Assembly: GCA_013331015.1 (NCBI GenBank)
Contig: DUHF01000188.1
Span: 1 to 6,295, forward strand
DNA from: Methanoregula sp.
Lineage (GTDB): Archaea; Halobacteriota; Methanomicrobia; Methanomicrobiales; Methanospirillaceae
Direction: 5' to 3'
Length of the DNA stretch: 6,295 bases
The translations under genes and the position numbers were made by a program. The notes below the pieces were generated by a model that saw only the letters and a program-made list of their open reading frames with translations, did no database searches and was not told the DNA's origin. Shown here in pieces: positions 1 to 4,863 of the stretch (positions within the stretch are counted from its first letter, which is position 1; every line of letters begins with the position of its first letter).

Positions 1-4
1 TTTT

Positions 5-481
5 TTAGAACTCTTCTGCTATGCCATACCCCCATTGATACAGGGTTGCAACCGGATCGCTTTTTTGGAACAGGTCGCAGATGAGACCTTTGCTCCTGAG
101 ATAGCGCTCCGCGTTCTGCGGTGACATGGGCAGGATCTTCTCCTTCGCTGCCCGGTTCGTTGACCAGAGATGCAGGTACCAGGTCGCGTTCTTCCCGCGG
201 TCCATATGGAGATAAAGGTCCTTTCCAACATGCTGGATATCTGCAAATGTTTTTGCCGGTCGTGGTGCTGCATAAAGGCACTCATCATGCCGCGTGTCGA
301 CCGGTATCTGCCGGCTTCCATTGTACAGTACAGTCTTCAATCCAATCAACTCCGGCCAGGCCCGGTGCCGGTTTCCCCGCCGGCACGGGTCTGGCTTTTT
401 TTGTTTTTTTGTGGTGTTTGCTTTGTCGAAGGTTGCGGGTGCTGCCAGAACGATCCGGCAATCCCCTAGTATCGTATACAT
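5..481 (-). CDS. Hypothetical protein, 158 aa, family not recognised
   Basis: I do not recognise this protein. The open frame extends back to a TTG at 515-517, but the first ATG is at 479-481 (M-Y-T-I-L-G), and that is the start chosen; no clear Shine-Dalgarno precedes it. Residues 1-40 are basic and low in complexity (T-T-K-K-Q-K-K, then R-R-G-N-R-H-R), and could be a linker or a wrongly included N-terminus. From about residue 42 (W-P-E-L-I-G) to the end the composition is that of a compact soluble domain rich in aromatics (YLHMDRGK, WYLHLWST, LYQWGYGIAEEF). No signal peptide or membrane helix is visible. Codons in this part favour C/G at the third position as in neighbouring genes, which supports real coding on this strand. 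It is co-oriented with the DUF4013 gene but 171 bp downstream of it, across an AT-rich promoter-like patch, so it probably has its own promoter. Function unknown. Confidence 0.6.
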   Translation of the reverse strand: MYTILGDCRIVLAAPATFDKANTTKKQKKPDPCRRGNRHRAWPELIGLKTVLYNGSRQIPVDTRHDECLYAAPRPAKTFADIQHVGKDLYLHMDRGKNATWYLHLWSTNRAAKEKILPMSPQNAERYLRSKGLICDLFQKSDPVATLYQWGYGIAEEF

Positions 482-652
482 AGTTAGATTACATAAACTT
501 TTTGAATTTTGTAGCAAATTTTATGTAAAAAATTTAGAATTTTAGCAAAGTACGGGAGCGGGCAAGGGTGCAGTTTCCGGCCGTGCGGATGGCAGAGTTC
601 TGGACGCACCAGGAAATGGGATGAGAAGGGTTGAAAAAGGGGGGTTATGGGC
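482..652. other. Intergenic region with AT-rich promoter-like half
   Basis: This 171-bp gap separates two minus-strand genes. Positions 482-548 are very AT-rich and hold the 9-bp inverted repeat plus two related copies of a GAATTTT(GT)AGCAAA motif (504-518 and 537-549). Positions 549-652 are ordinary GC-rich sequence with no convincing gene. A run of five A (634-638) reads as T5 on the minus strand just after the DUF4013 stop and could be a weak archaeal terminator. Confidence 0.45.
489..528. repeat. 9-bp perfect inverted repeat upstream of the 158-aa gene
   Basis: TTACATAAA at 489-497 and its exact reverse complement TTTATGTAA at 520-528 are separated by 22 bp. The arms lie 8-47 bp before the ATG at 481 of the minus-strand gene, where TATA box and transcription-factor contacts are expected. 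The two-turn spacing suits a dimeric regulator, but because both arms are AT-rich they could instead simply be TATA-like elements. Confidence 0.5.
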
Positions 653-1369
653 TTATTCTTCCGGCCCCGCGCTCTCGTACAGCCGGGTCATGTACCGTGC
701 CTGGAAGACCCCGATGAGCGGCGACAGGATAAGCATCACCAGGATGAAGAGTGCGACCAGGCCAAGCAGCGCGATATTCCCTCCGCCCGTCAGGTATATG
801 CCGGCTCCTGCAACAATGATGAACCCGAAGACCAGGATGAAGATGGGAATGCCGATGACGATGGCAAGGATGATGAGGGCAAGGATATACCGGATCCAGC
901 CGATCTTCCCAATCGTTGTGAATATCGCACCAAAATTGAACGCCTCGGCAAAACGGTTCATCCGGGCAAAACGGATGGACGCTACCGGCATGATGATCCC
1001 AATAACGATCTCGACTGCGTACATCAGCAGCAGGAGTGCAAGGTTCGGTTCAAAGTTCCCCGCGGCAACCAGGTTCCCCTTTACCATCTCAATGAACATA
1101 CCCCCGTAGATGAATGCCCAGACGATCAGGATTGGGATGGAATAGATTAATCCCACAATGACCAGTTTGAGCCCGTCAATAAAGAGCGTGCCCCACCGGT
1201 CAACGTCCGGTGCGGTATCGGTCCCCCGGTAGATCCGCATGACATACCCGTTCATCGGGATGCCAAGGCAGATGACGGCAAGGAGGAGTGCCGCCCAGCG
1301 GTTCAGATTCCCAAAAATGCCACTCCGGGTATACGAGAAGGCATCGTCCAGTAATGCGCCAAAGTCCAT
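653..1369 (-). CDS. DUF4013 family integral membrane protein
   Basis: This 238-residue protein is almost entirely hydrophobic helices and matches the DUF4013 family, whose members are archaeal membrane proteins of about this size with unknown function. Predicted membrane segments by eye are residues 25-44, 67-92, 109-131, 159-190 (long enough for two tight helices) and 198-222. Each is bounded by charged or polar loops such as RIYRGTDTAPDVDRWG (46-61). The N-terminal M-D-F-G-A-L-L-D-D-A-F-S-Y segment is amphipathic and typical of the family. The ATG at 1367-1369 is preceded by GGTGA (1373-1377 read on the minus strand) with three bases between, a close but usable ribosome binding site. It is divergent from the DUF169 gene across 256 bp. 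No catalytic motif is visible; a channel, membrane-shaping or transport-accessory role cannot be distinguished. Confidence 0.85.
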   Translation of the reverse strand: MDFGALLDDAFSYTRSGIFGNLNRWAALLLAVICLGIPMNGYVMRIYRGTDTAPDVDRWGTLFIDGLKLVIVGLIYSIPILIVWAFIYGGMFIEMVKGNLVAAGNFEPNLALLLLMYAVEIVIGIIMPVASIRFARMNRFAEAFNFGAIFTTIGKIGWIRYILALIILAIVIGIPIFILVFGFIIVAGAGIYLTGGGNIALLGLVALFILVMLILSPLIGVFQARYMTRLYESAGPEE

Positions 1370-1444
1370 AGTTCACCAGGATCCGCTCTCCCTCTGTTGG
1401 CAGGGCATGTGAGCCGGGCCACTGGAGTCGCGGTTAAAGAGTGT

Positions 1445-1478
1445 GATCCTGCCAATGGGAAAAAAGTAGCGCAGGATC
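1445..1478. repeat. 8-bp inverted repeat GATCCTGC/GCAGGATC
   Basis: GATCCTGC at 1445-1452 and its exact reverse complement GCAGGATC at 1471-1478 flank an 18-bp spacer that contains a six-A run (1460-1465). A further CAGGATCC lies at 1377-1384 next to the DUF4013 ribosome binding site. It could be an operator, or chance recurrence of a GGATC-rich word common in this sequence. Confidence 0.35.
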
Positions 1479-1532
1479 CCCGTCCTCCCAAATTCAGGTG
1501 GACCCGGATTTACGGGGGAAGTCCTTCCATAT

Positions 1533-1550
1533 GTATGGGGTCCCCCATAC
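1533..1550. promoter_or_regulatory. 18-bp palindrome next to TATA-like box, candidate operator
   Basis: GTATGGGG (1533-1540), a TC spacer, and CCCCATAC (1543-1550) form a perfect dyad. It ends four bases before the TATA-like TTTTATTT at 1555-1562, so a protein bound here would cover the B-recognition element and interfere with, or assist, TFB/TBP binding at the DUF169 promoter. The near-zero spacer makes it look like a protein-binding dyad more than an RNA hairpin. The identity of a binding factor is unknown. Confidence 0.45.
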
Positions 1551-1589
1551 GAGGTTTTATTTCGTGTCGTTCTAATCGTGTATCAGTGA

Positions 1590-1608
1590 AGTCCACCAAT
1601 GCTGGACT
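1590..1608 (+). repeat. Small inverted repeat in the DUF169 leader
   Basis: AGTCCA (1590-1595) and TGGACT (1603-1608) are perfectly complementary with a 7-base loop. They lie in the expected 5' leader between the TATA-like box and the ribosome binding site at 1614-1620. A 6-bp stem is modest and may be chance. Confidence 0.25.
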
Positions 1609-1625
1609 CATTTAAGGTGAAAATT

Positions 1626-2351
1626 ATGGCAGCAGATATGAAGATCCCGATCAACTATGCAGAAGCCGCAGAGACCTTACAAACGGTACTGAAGCTCTCC
1701 GGTTCGCCGGTTGCGTTCCGGTTCGTGACAAAGAAGGAAGATATCCCCGAAGGGATGCAGAAGTTCGACAAAACCGTCCGGCACTGTTCAATGGTCAGCG
1801 CTGCCAGGAACGAAGGAAAGATCTTTTATGCAACTTCCGATAACCACGAGTGCAATGGCGGGGCATGGGCCCTTGGACTGCGGGAGCTCACCGAGAGCTT
1901 AAAGACCGGCGAGTTCTACTTCAAGCTCGGCAAGTTCGACAGCTCCGCGTCCTGCAAGCGGACCATCGACCGGGTCCCGCACCTCCAGCCGGGTTTCACC
2001 CACGCGACTCTCTATGCACCCCTGGAGAAGACCCCGTTCGACCCGCAGGTTGTCCTCATCATCGCAAACCCGTGGGCGATGCTCAAGCTCGGCCAGGCAG
2101 CCTTGTTCCTGACCGGCGGCCGCATCCATGCAGAGTTTGCGGGCATCCAGTCGGTCTGCGCCGACACCTGCGCCCAGACCTACCAAAACGGTCAGATCAA
2201 CTTCTCGATGGGCTGCGACGGGTCCCGGAAGTTCTCGGGCATCGCGGATGGCGAGATGGTCATGGGCATTCCGGCCGAGATCCTCCCTGAGCTTATCGAG
2301 TCCTTGAAGATCGTGACCGCGGCACCGGGATCAAAGCCCGGCGCGAAATAA
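1626..2351 (+). CDS. DUF169 family protein, cysteine-rich
   Basis: This 241-residue soluble protein fits DUF169, a family of uncharacterised proteins frequent in methanogens and anaerobes. The frame is open further upstream (a possible ATG at 1599), but the ATG at 1626 is preceded at five bases by AAGGTGA and gives the expected start M-A-A-D-M-K. Family-like features are the early segment L-K-L-S-G-S-P-V-A-F-R-F (22-33), RHCSMVSAAR (52-61), HECNGGAWALGLRE (74-87), and the glycine-rich MGCDGSRK (195-202). Six cysteines (54, 76, 110, 178, 182, 197) sit in these conserved-looking stretches; C178 and C182 form a CxxxC. That suggests a metal or Fe-S site or thiol chemistry, which is inference. No signal peptide or membrane helix is seen. 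It appears monocistronic with its own promoter, palindrome and downstream T-run. The enzymatic role is unknown. Confidence 0.88.
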   Translation: MAADMKIPINYAEAAETLQTVLKLSGSPVAFRFVTKKEDIPEGMQKFDKTVRHCSMVSAARNEGKIFYATSDNHECNGGAWALGLRELTESLKTGEFYFKLGKFDSSASCKRTIDRVPHLQPGFTHATLYAPLEKTPFDPQVVLIIANPWAMLKLGQAALFLTGGRIHAEFAGIQSVCADTCAQTYQNGQINFSMGCDGSRKFSGIADGEMVMGIPAEILPELIESLKIVTAAPGSKPGAK

Positions 2352-2374
2352 GGTCCTGTCCCATCAGGAAAACA

Positions 2375-2619
2375 TCATTTTTTGATCGCAAGAATATGCG
2401 CCCGCCATGTGGGATATTCTTCGGCACAGGGGTGCCGGACCAGTGCTTCCCTTATCGCAAAGCCATTCTCTTTGAGGGAGCCGATAATGGTCTCCTCGTT
2501 AAAGTAAAAAAATCAGGGGGTTTTTCCGATTCAAAGAAATCCTCAGTATGGTTGACTTTTTTTGCACTGCTGCCCGTTTCCCCGGTATGGGACGCAAGGA
2601 ACAGAATCCCGTTTTTTTC
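2375..2619 (-). pseudogene. Decayed C-terminal remnant of a SAM-dependent methyltransferase
   Basis: Reading the minus strand from 2619 gives EKNGILFLASHTGETG, then NHTEDFFESEKPPDFF, after which the frame is lost at a run of seven A (2506-2512). In the next frame the protein resumes as FYFNEETIIGSLKENGF, then EEYPTWRAHILAIKK, ending at TGA (2375-2377). Together these resemble the last 80 or so residues of a class I SAM-dependent methyltransferase: the strand with 'GILFL', then the helix before a 'GF', and a basic 'A-x-K-K' end. One extra base in the homopolymer would restore P-D-F-F-Y-F-N-E-E. A second lesion is the TGA at 2620-2622, and the SAM-binding N-terminal half is absent because the neighbouring methyltransferase-like membrane gene ends at 2643. 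This is therefore a truncated, frameshifted relic. The family is inferred from sequence feel, not a search. Confidence 0.6.
2378..2383 (+). terminator. Oligo-T terminator after the DUF169 gene
   Basis: A run of six T on the plus strand lies 27 bases after the TAA at 2349-2351. Archaeal transcription can terminate at such T-runs without a hairpin. The run also encodes the terminal Lys-Lys of the decayed methyltransferase on the other strand, so its role as a terminator may be incidental. Confidence 0.35.
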
Positions 2620-2642
2620 TCATTCACGAACCCTGCAGGGCA

Positions 2643-3341
2643 TCACCAGACTCCCGGCACCAGCCTGTACCGGACCCGCTGCGCATACTCGCGGTAGCCT
2701 TCCAGTTCTTCCTGCAGTGTCCTGTCCTCAAGGGAGGTGCGAAGGATACTGATTACCCCCATCAGCGCTGCCGGGAGGAGTGCCCATAGCGAGTTCAGGA
2801 AGACCGGTATCGCGATGAATGAGAGGAGTGCTGCTGCGTAACCGGGATGTCGCACATGGCGATAAGGGCCACCCGATTCAACAGTATGACCACGGTCCGA
2901 CTGGATGCGGACAACGCCGGAGAAGAAGCGGTTTGCAAGGAGCGCCCGGGTCCCGAGGAGGAGGCCGGCGAGGATCAGGAGCAACGCCACAATCTGCAGG
3001 GGGAACGAAAAGACCGGTGATCCGCCGAAGCGCACGTCCAGCCCTGCGGTAACGGATATCAAGACGCCACCGAGGGCCATGAGCGGCGCAAGGACTTTAT
3101 CCCAGGATTTGGTATCTTCCTTCTTCATGGAACGTTCGCGTTCGGCAGCCAGGTCCGGGTTGCTCCGGAACAGGAGAACCCGGCTGACGATGAAGTTCCC
3201 CATGAACAGGAATGCAAACACCCACCCTTCCCACCAGTCCCATCGCCCGGATACGAGAAGCGGGAGGAAGCAAGCAATGCCGGCAACGAAGAGCATCCGT
3301 ACAATGCCGGCAAAGGTAAGGGCATTTTTCCGGTCGGTCAT
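2643..3341 (-). CDS. Isoprenylcysteine carboxyl methyltransferase-like membrane protein
   Basis: The 232-residue protein has an ICMT/phospholipid-methyltransferase-like architecture: several membrane helices (about 13-30, 38-58, 82-101, 113-133, and a long hydrophobic stretch 169-200), then the signature G-P-Y-R-H-V-R-H-P-G-Y at 158-168. After the last helix comes L-E-D-R-T-L-Q-E-E-L-E-G-Y-R-E-Y-A (204-220), with a final VRYRLVPGVW. In the family the RHP-G-Y and the C-terminal E and Y-x-x-Y segments form the SAM-binding site. The substrate of prokaryotic members is mostly unknown; protein prenylcysteine is unlikely, and a lipid, isoprenoid or small-molecule acceptor is more plausible. The ATG at 3339-3341 follows a weak AGGA site and a strong TATA-like TTTTATAAAA (3373-3382), so it probably has its own promoter. 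Downstream is the methyltransferase relic. Confidence 0.85.
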   Translation of the reverse strand: MTDRKNALTFAGIVRMLFVAGIACFLPLLVSGRWDWWEGWVFAFLFMGNFIVSRVLLFRSNPDLAAERERSMKKEDTKSWDKVLAPLMALGGVLISVTAGLDVRFGGSPVFSFPLQIVALLLILAGLLLGTRALLANRFFSGVVRIQSDRGHTVESGGPYRHVRHPGYAAALLSFIAIPVFLNSLWALLPAALMGVISILRTSLEDRTLQEELEGYREYAQRVRYRLVPGVW

Positions 3342-3372
3342 GGGATCTTCCTGATCATAGGGTTCGCCCCGA

Positions 3373-3382
3373 TTTTATAAAA
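3373..3382 (-). promoter_or_regulatory. TATA box of the ICMT-like gene
   Basis: TTTTATAAAA stands out in GC-rich surroundings about 32 bp before the ATG at 3341. With a usual archaeal distance of about 25 bp, transcription would begin near 3353, giving a short leader that just includes the AGGA ribosome binding site. The purine-rich AAAGAACG immediately before it on the minus strand could serve as the B-recognition element. The dyad symmetry means direction is assigned only from the gene. Confidence 0.65.
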
Positions 3383-3423
3383 CGTTCTTTATGCGCGATC
3401 GGGTATCCTGCGGAGTGCAGCAA

Positions 3424-3460
3424 CCGGTGCAAAAAAAGGATCAGACAATCTTCGCACCGG
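3424..3460 (-). terminator. T7 run with flanking inverted repeat after the PNPOx-like gene
   Basis: On the minus strand the TGA (3441-3443) is followed three bases later by seven T (3431-3437), a typical archaeal terminator. The run is bracketed by GCACCGG (3454-3460) and CCGGTGC (3424-3430), which are exactly complementary with a 23-base spacer that contains the stop codon and the T-run. The T-run itself is the stronger evidence; the wide repeat may be accidental. Confidence 0.5.
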
Positions 3461-3845
3461 CTGTCGGCCCGGGCTTGCATTCGAAGACTTCGGTGATCTT
3501 CACGCTGACAAGCGACCGGGCGGGGAGCTCGGGACGCTTCTTGTTGATGTCGGCTTTCATCTCCTCGTACTCCGGCCCGCTGTTCTTGATTGCCGCCACG
3601 CCCTTGATCTGGTAGCAGCCCTTGATCTCCGGGCCCCAGAGGTAGATTGCAACCTTGGGGTTTGTACGGATGTTGGTTGCGCTTTTGTTCATGAAGTTGT
3701 CCGTGATCCAGATGGTCTCGTCATCATGGAGGCTGACCATCGCGAGGGGGACAACGTTTGGGGTCCCGTCCTTTGACGCGGTTGCAACCGGAAATACCTT
3801 CATCTTGGAGAATGCTTCCTTCATTTCAGCAGTCAGTTTTACCAT
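3441..3845 (-). CDS. Pyridoxamine 5'-phosphate oxidase family, FMN-binding split-barrel protein
   Basis: The frame extends upstream to 3920, but the ATG at 3843-3845 is preceded by GGTGA at seven bases and a TATA-like box at 3883-3890, giving a 134-residue protein, a normal length for this family. The order is typical of the split-barrel flavin fold: KVFPVATASKDGTPNVVPL (16-34, first strands), TIWITDNFMNKSATNIRTNP (44-63, the flavin phosphate side), KVAIYLW (64-70), then GCYQIKGVAAI (76-86) and the EYEEMKADI helix. The family binds FMN or sometimes F420 or heme, and carries out redox reactions or cofactor storage. This member lacks obvious pyridoxal-phosphate specificity residues, so true PNP oxidase activity is unlikely. 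It is cytoplasmic, with no membrane segments. It is divergent from the AhpD-like gene and may share control with it. Confidence 0.87.
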   Translation of the reverse strand: MVKLTAEMKEAFSKMKVFPVATASKDGTPNVVPLAMVSLHDDETIWITDNFMNKSATNIRTNPKVAIYLWGPEIKGCYQIKGVAAIKNSGPEYEEMKADINKKRPELPARSLVSVKITEVFECKPGPTAGAKIV

Positions 3846-3882
3846 GGTACCTTCACCATTCATCCCCAATGATTTTGGATCC

Positions 3883-3890
3883 CATATACT
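3883..3890 (-). promoter_or_regulatory. TATA-like box of the PNPOx-like gene
   Basis: Read on the minus strand the sequence is AAAAAGTATATGG, with the TATA core AGTATATG at 3883-3890. Start of transcription is expected near 3858-3860, about 14 bases before the ATG at 3845, leaving room for the GGTGA site. This supports the start at 3845 over upstream in-frame starts, which would lie upstream of the transcript. Confidence 0.5.
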
Positions 3891-3975
3891 TTTTGCCGGT
3901 ATGAATGCGATCCGGGGCACGGGAAGACGCGTCCGGTCACTTTCACTTCCTGCCCGGTCCGATTAAAAAGGATCG

Positions 3976-3995
3976 CCTCACCAATACTGGTGAGG
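3976..3995 (+). promoter_or_regulatory. Inverted repeat that contains the AhpD-like gene's ribosome binding site
   Basis: CCTCACCA (3976-3983), an ATAC loop and TGGTGAGG (3988-3995) form a perfect 8-bp stem. The right arm contains the GGTGAGG Shine-Dalgarno sequence placed 4-7 bases before the ATGs at 4000 and 4003. If transcribed, the hairpin would hide the ribosome binding site. Alternatively it is a DNA operator between the divergent genes. A possible TATA element ATTAAAAAG (3962-3970) would start transcription inside or after the right arm, which would favour the DNA-operator reading. Confidence 0.5.
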
Positions 3996-3999
3996 AACA

Positions 4000-4305
4000 A
4001 TGATGCAGTCAAACCCGATGGAAGTGTTCCAGCGTGAAGCGCCCGAGGTTGCAGCCGCGTTCAACGGCCTTATCATGTCGCTTGTGGCAACAAAAGGGAT
4101 CGACCAGAAGACAAAACAGCTCATCTACATTGCGATGAAGGCATCGATGGGCGACCAGATGGCCGTGAAGGCTCACGTCCCGATGGCAAAGGCAGCAGGG
4201 GCAACAAAAGAGGAAGTGGTGGATGCGATCCTCATGACGCTCACGGTCTCCGGTATCCGGGGCGTGGTCACCTGCCTGCCGGATGCCGTGGCGCAGTTTG
4301 AGTGA
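4000..4305 (+). CDS. Carboxymuconolactone decarboxylase (AhpD-like) family protein
   Basis: This 101-residue all-helical protein has the CMD family pattern: an N-terminal helix (P-E-V-A-A-A-F), L-D/Q-x-K-T-K-Q-L-I-Y-I-A (34-45), then A-S-M-G-D-Q-M-A-V-K-A-H-V (48-60), A-K-A-A-G-A-T-K-E-E-V-V-D-A-I-L (63-78), and a C-terminal helix. The A-x-x-A-H and A-G-A-T-x-E-E blocks are hallmarks. The AhpD CxxC redox pair is missing; the only cysteine is C92 in the last helix. It is therefore unlikely to be a peroxidase-linked thiol reductant in the AhpD manner and may be structural or use another chemistry. Start is ATG 4000 (or 4003), behind a strong GGTGAGG site. It is divergent from the FMN-binding protein and convergent with the regulator gene, with 66 bp between stops. 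Confidence 0.88.
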   Translation: MMQSNPMEVFQREAPEVAAAFNGLIMSLVATKGIDQKTKQLIYIAMKASMGDQMAVKAHVPMAKAAGATKEEVVDAILMTLTVSGIRGVVTCLPDAVAQFE

Positions 4306-4371
4306 AGGGGCGCCGGTTCAAGAGGCACACCCGGGGAGGCAGGCGATACTGGCAAATCCCGTGACCCGGTA

Positions 4372-4863
4372 TCAGGCACCAAGTCTTCGGGCAACAACGT
4401 CGAGGGCATCGAGCACGGTTGCAGCCTTTGGCTTCATGATGGCGACCGGGACATCCACGACTTTTTCGACCATGGAGGCGAGGACCGGGGCGCAGATGAT
4501 CCCTGCCGCCCCCTCTTTTTCTGCCATGACCGCTGCAATGATACATTCCTCGATAGAGTTTGCCGTATATCCCCGGATCTGGTAGACCTTGTCCCGGACC
4601 GTGATCCCGTGCCCTTCCAGTTCATCGAGCAGGAATTTTGCCGCAATGACTGCCACAAAGGGCGGGTGTTTTTGCTCAAGTACGAGAACGATCTTTTTCA
4701 CCGTCGAGAGCCGGACGTCAACTTCCCCGGAACTAATCTTGTAGAGGGTGGCAAGCGGGATGCCGGACTGTTCTGCAAGCTCCTTTATGGTCATGTCCCT
4801 GCGCCGCAGTTCCTCTTCCAGGGCAGTCCGGAAATCGGTTTCAAACATCCTTTTTGAGAGCAT
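4372..4863 (-). CDS. XRE-type helix-turn-helix regulator with C-terminal putative sensor domain
   Basis: Residues 14-62 form an XRE/Cro helix-turn-helix: L-E-E-E-L-R-R-R-D, M-T-I-K-E-L-A-E-Q-S-G-I-P-L-A-T-L-Y-K-I-S-S-G, then S-T-V-K-K-I-V-L-V-L. After a short linker, residues 68-163 form an alpha/beta domain beginning FVAVIAAKFLLDELE, with a central SIEECIIAAVMAEKEGAAGI and CAPVLASMVEKVVDVPVAIM. Its alternating strands and helices recall PrpR-N-like or periplasmic-binding-like sensor domains; that is a resemblance only. The open frame extends to a TTG at 4879-4881, but ATG 4863 is preferred because an AAATATTT box (4892-4899) predicts transcription from about 4870, giving a near-leaderless 163-residue protein. 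ATG 4848 is an alternative. It is divergent from the ABC/GTPase operon, which it probably controls together with itself. Confidence 0.85.
   Translation of the reverse strand: MLSKRMFETDFRTALEEELRRRDMTIKELAEQSGIPLATLYKISSGEVDVRLSTVKKIVLVLEQKHPPFVAVIAAKFLLDELEGHGITVRDKVYQIRGYTANSIEECIIAAVMAEKEGAAGIICAPVLASMVEKVVDVPVAIMKPKAATVLDALDVVARRLGA

Larger units (their letters stand above)
1370..1625. promoter_or_regulatory. Divergent control region between DUF4013 and DUF169 genes
   Basis: This 256-bp region must hold promoters for both flanking genes. For the plus-strand gene there is a TATA-like TTTTATTT at 1555-1562, with a palindrome directly before it, and AAGGTGA (1614-1620) five bases before the ATG at 1626. 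For the minus-strand gene, CTCTTTAACC (read from 1440 to 1431) is a possible TATA element. The heptamer CAGGATC occurs at 1377-1383 and 1472-1478, and inverted at 1445-1451. An open reading frame crossing 1397-1615 has no coding character and no ribosome binding site, so it is not called. Confidence 0.5.

Noticed and set aside
482..652. Possible small RNA gene in the 171-bp gap
   Set aside because: No stable long stem, no tRNA- or C/D-box-like elements; contents are better explained as promoter and leader sequence.
621..1150. Two overlapping plus-strand open frames of 162 and 167 residues
   Set aside because: They lie opposite the DUF4013 gene, have biased composition (Met/Arg-rich or Asp-rich) expected of antisense to hydrophobic codons, and no ribosome binding site.
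1397..1615. 72-residue plus-strand frame in the divergent region
   Set aside because: No coding-like composition, it crosses the palindrome and TATA-like box, and no ribosome binding site precedes it.
1599..1625. Upstream ATG start for the DUF169 gene adding nine residues
   Set aside because: The AAGGTGA site lies between this ATG and the one at 1626 and is correctly spaced only for the latter.
1850..2290. 146-residue plus-strand frame inside the DUF169 gene
   Set aside because: Pro/Arg-rich out-of-frame shadow; DUF169 motifs are in the other frame.
2396..2789. Plus-strand frames of 118 and 75 residues downstream of DUF169
   Set aside because: They cross the methyltransferase relic and the end of the ICMT-like gene, show no motif and have no ribosome binding site.
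3846..3920. 25-residue N-terminal extension of the PNPOx-like protein
   Set aside because: The extension runs through the TATA-like box, and the ATG at 3845 has the GGTGA site and family-typical length.
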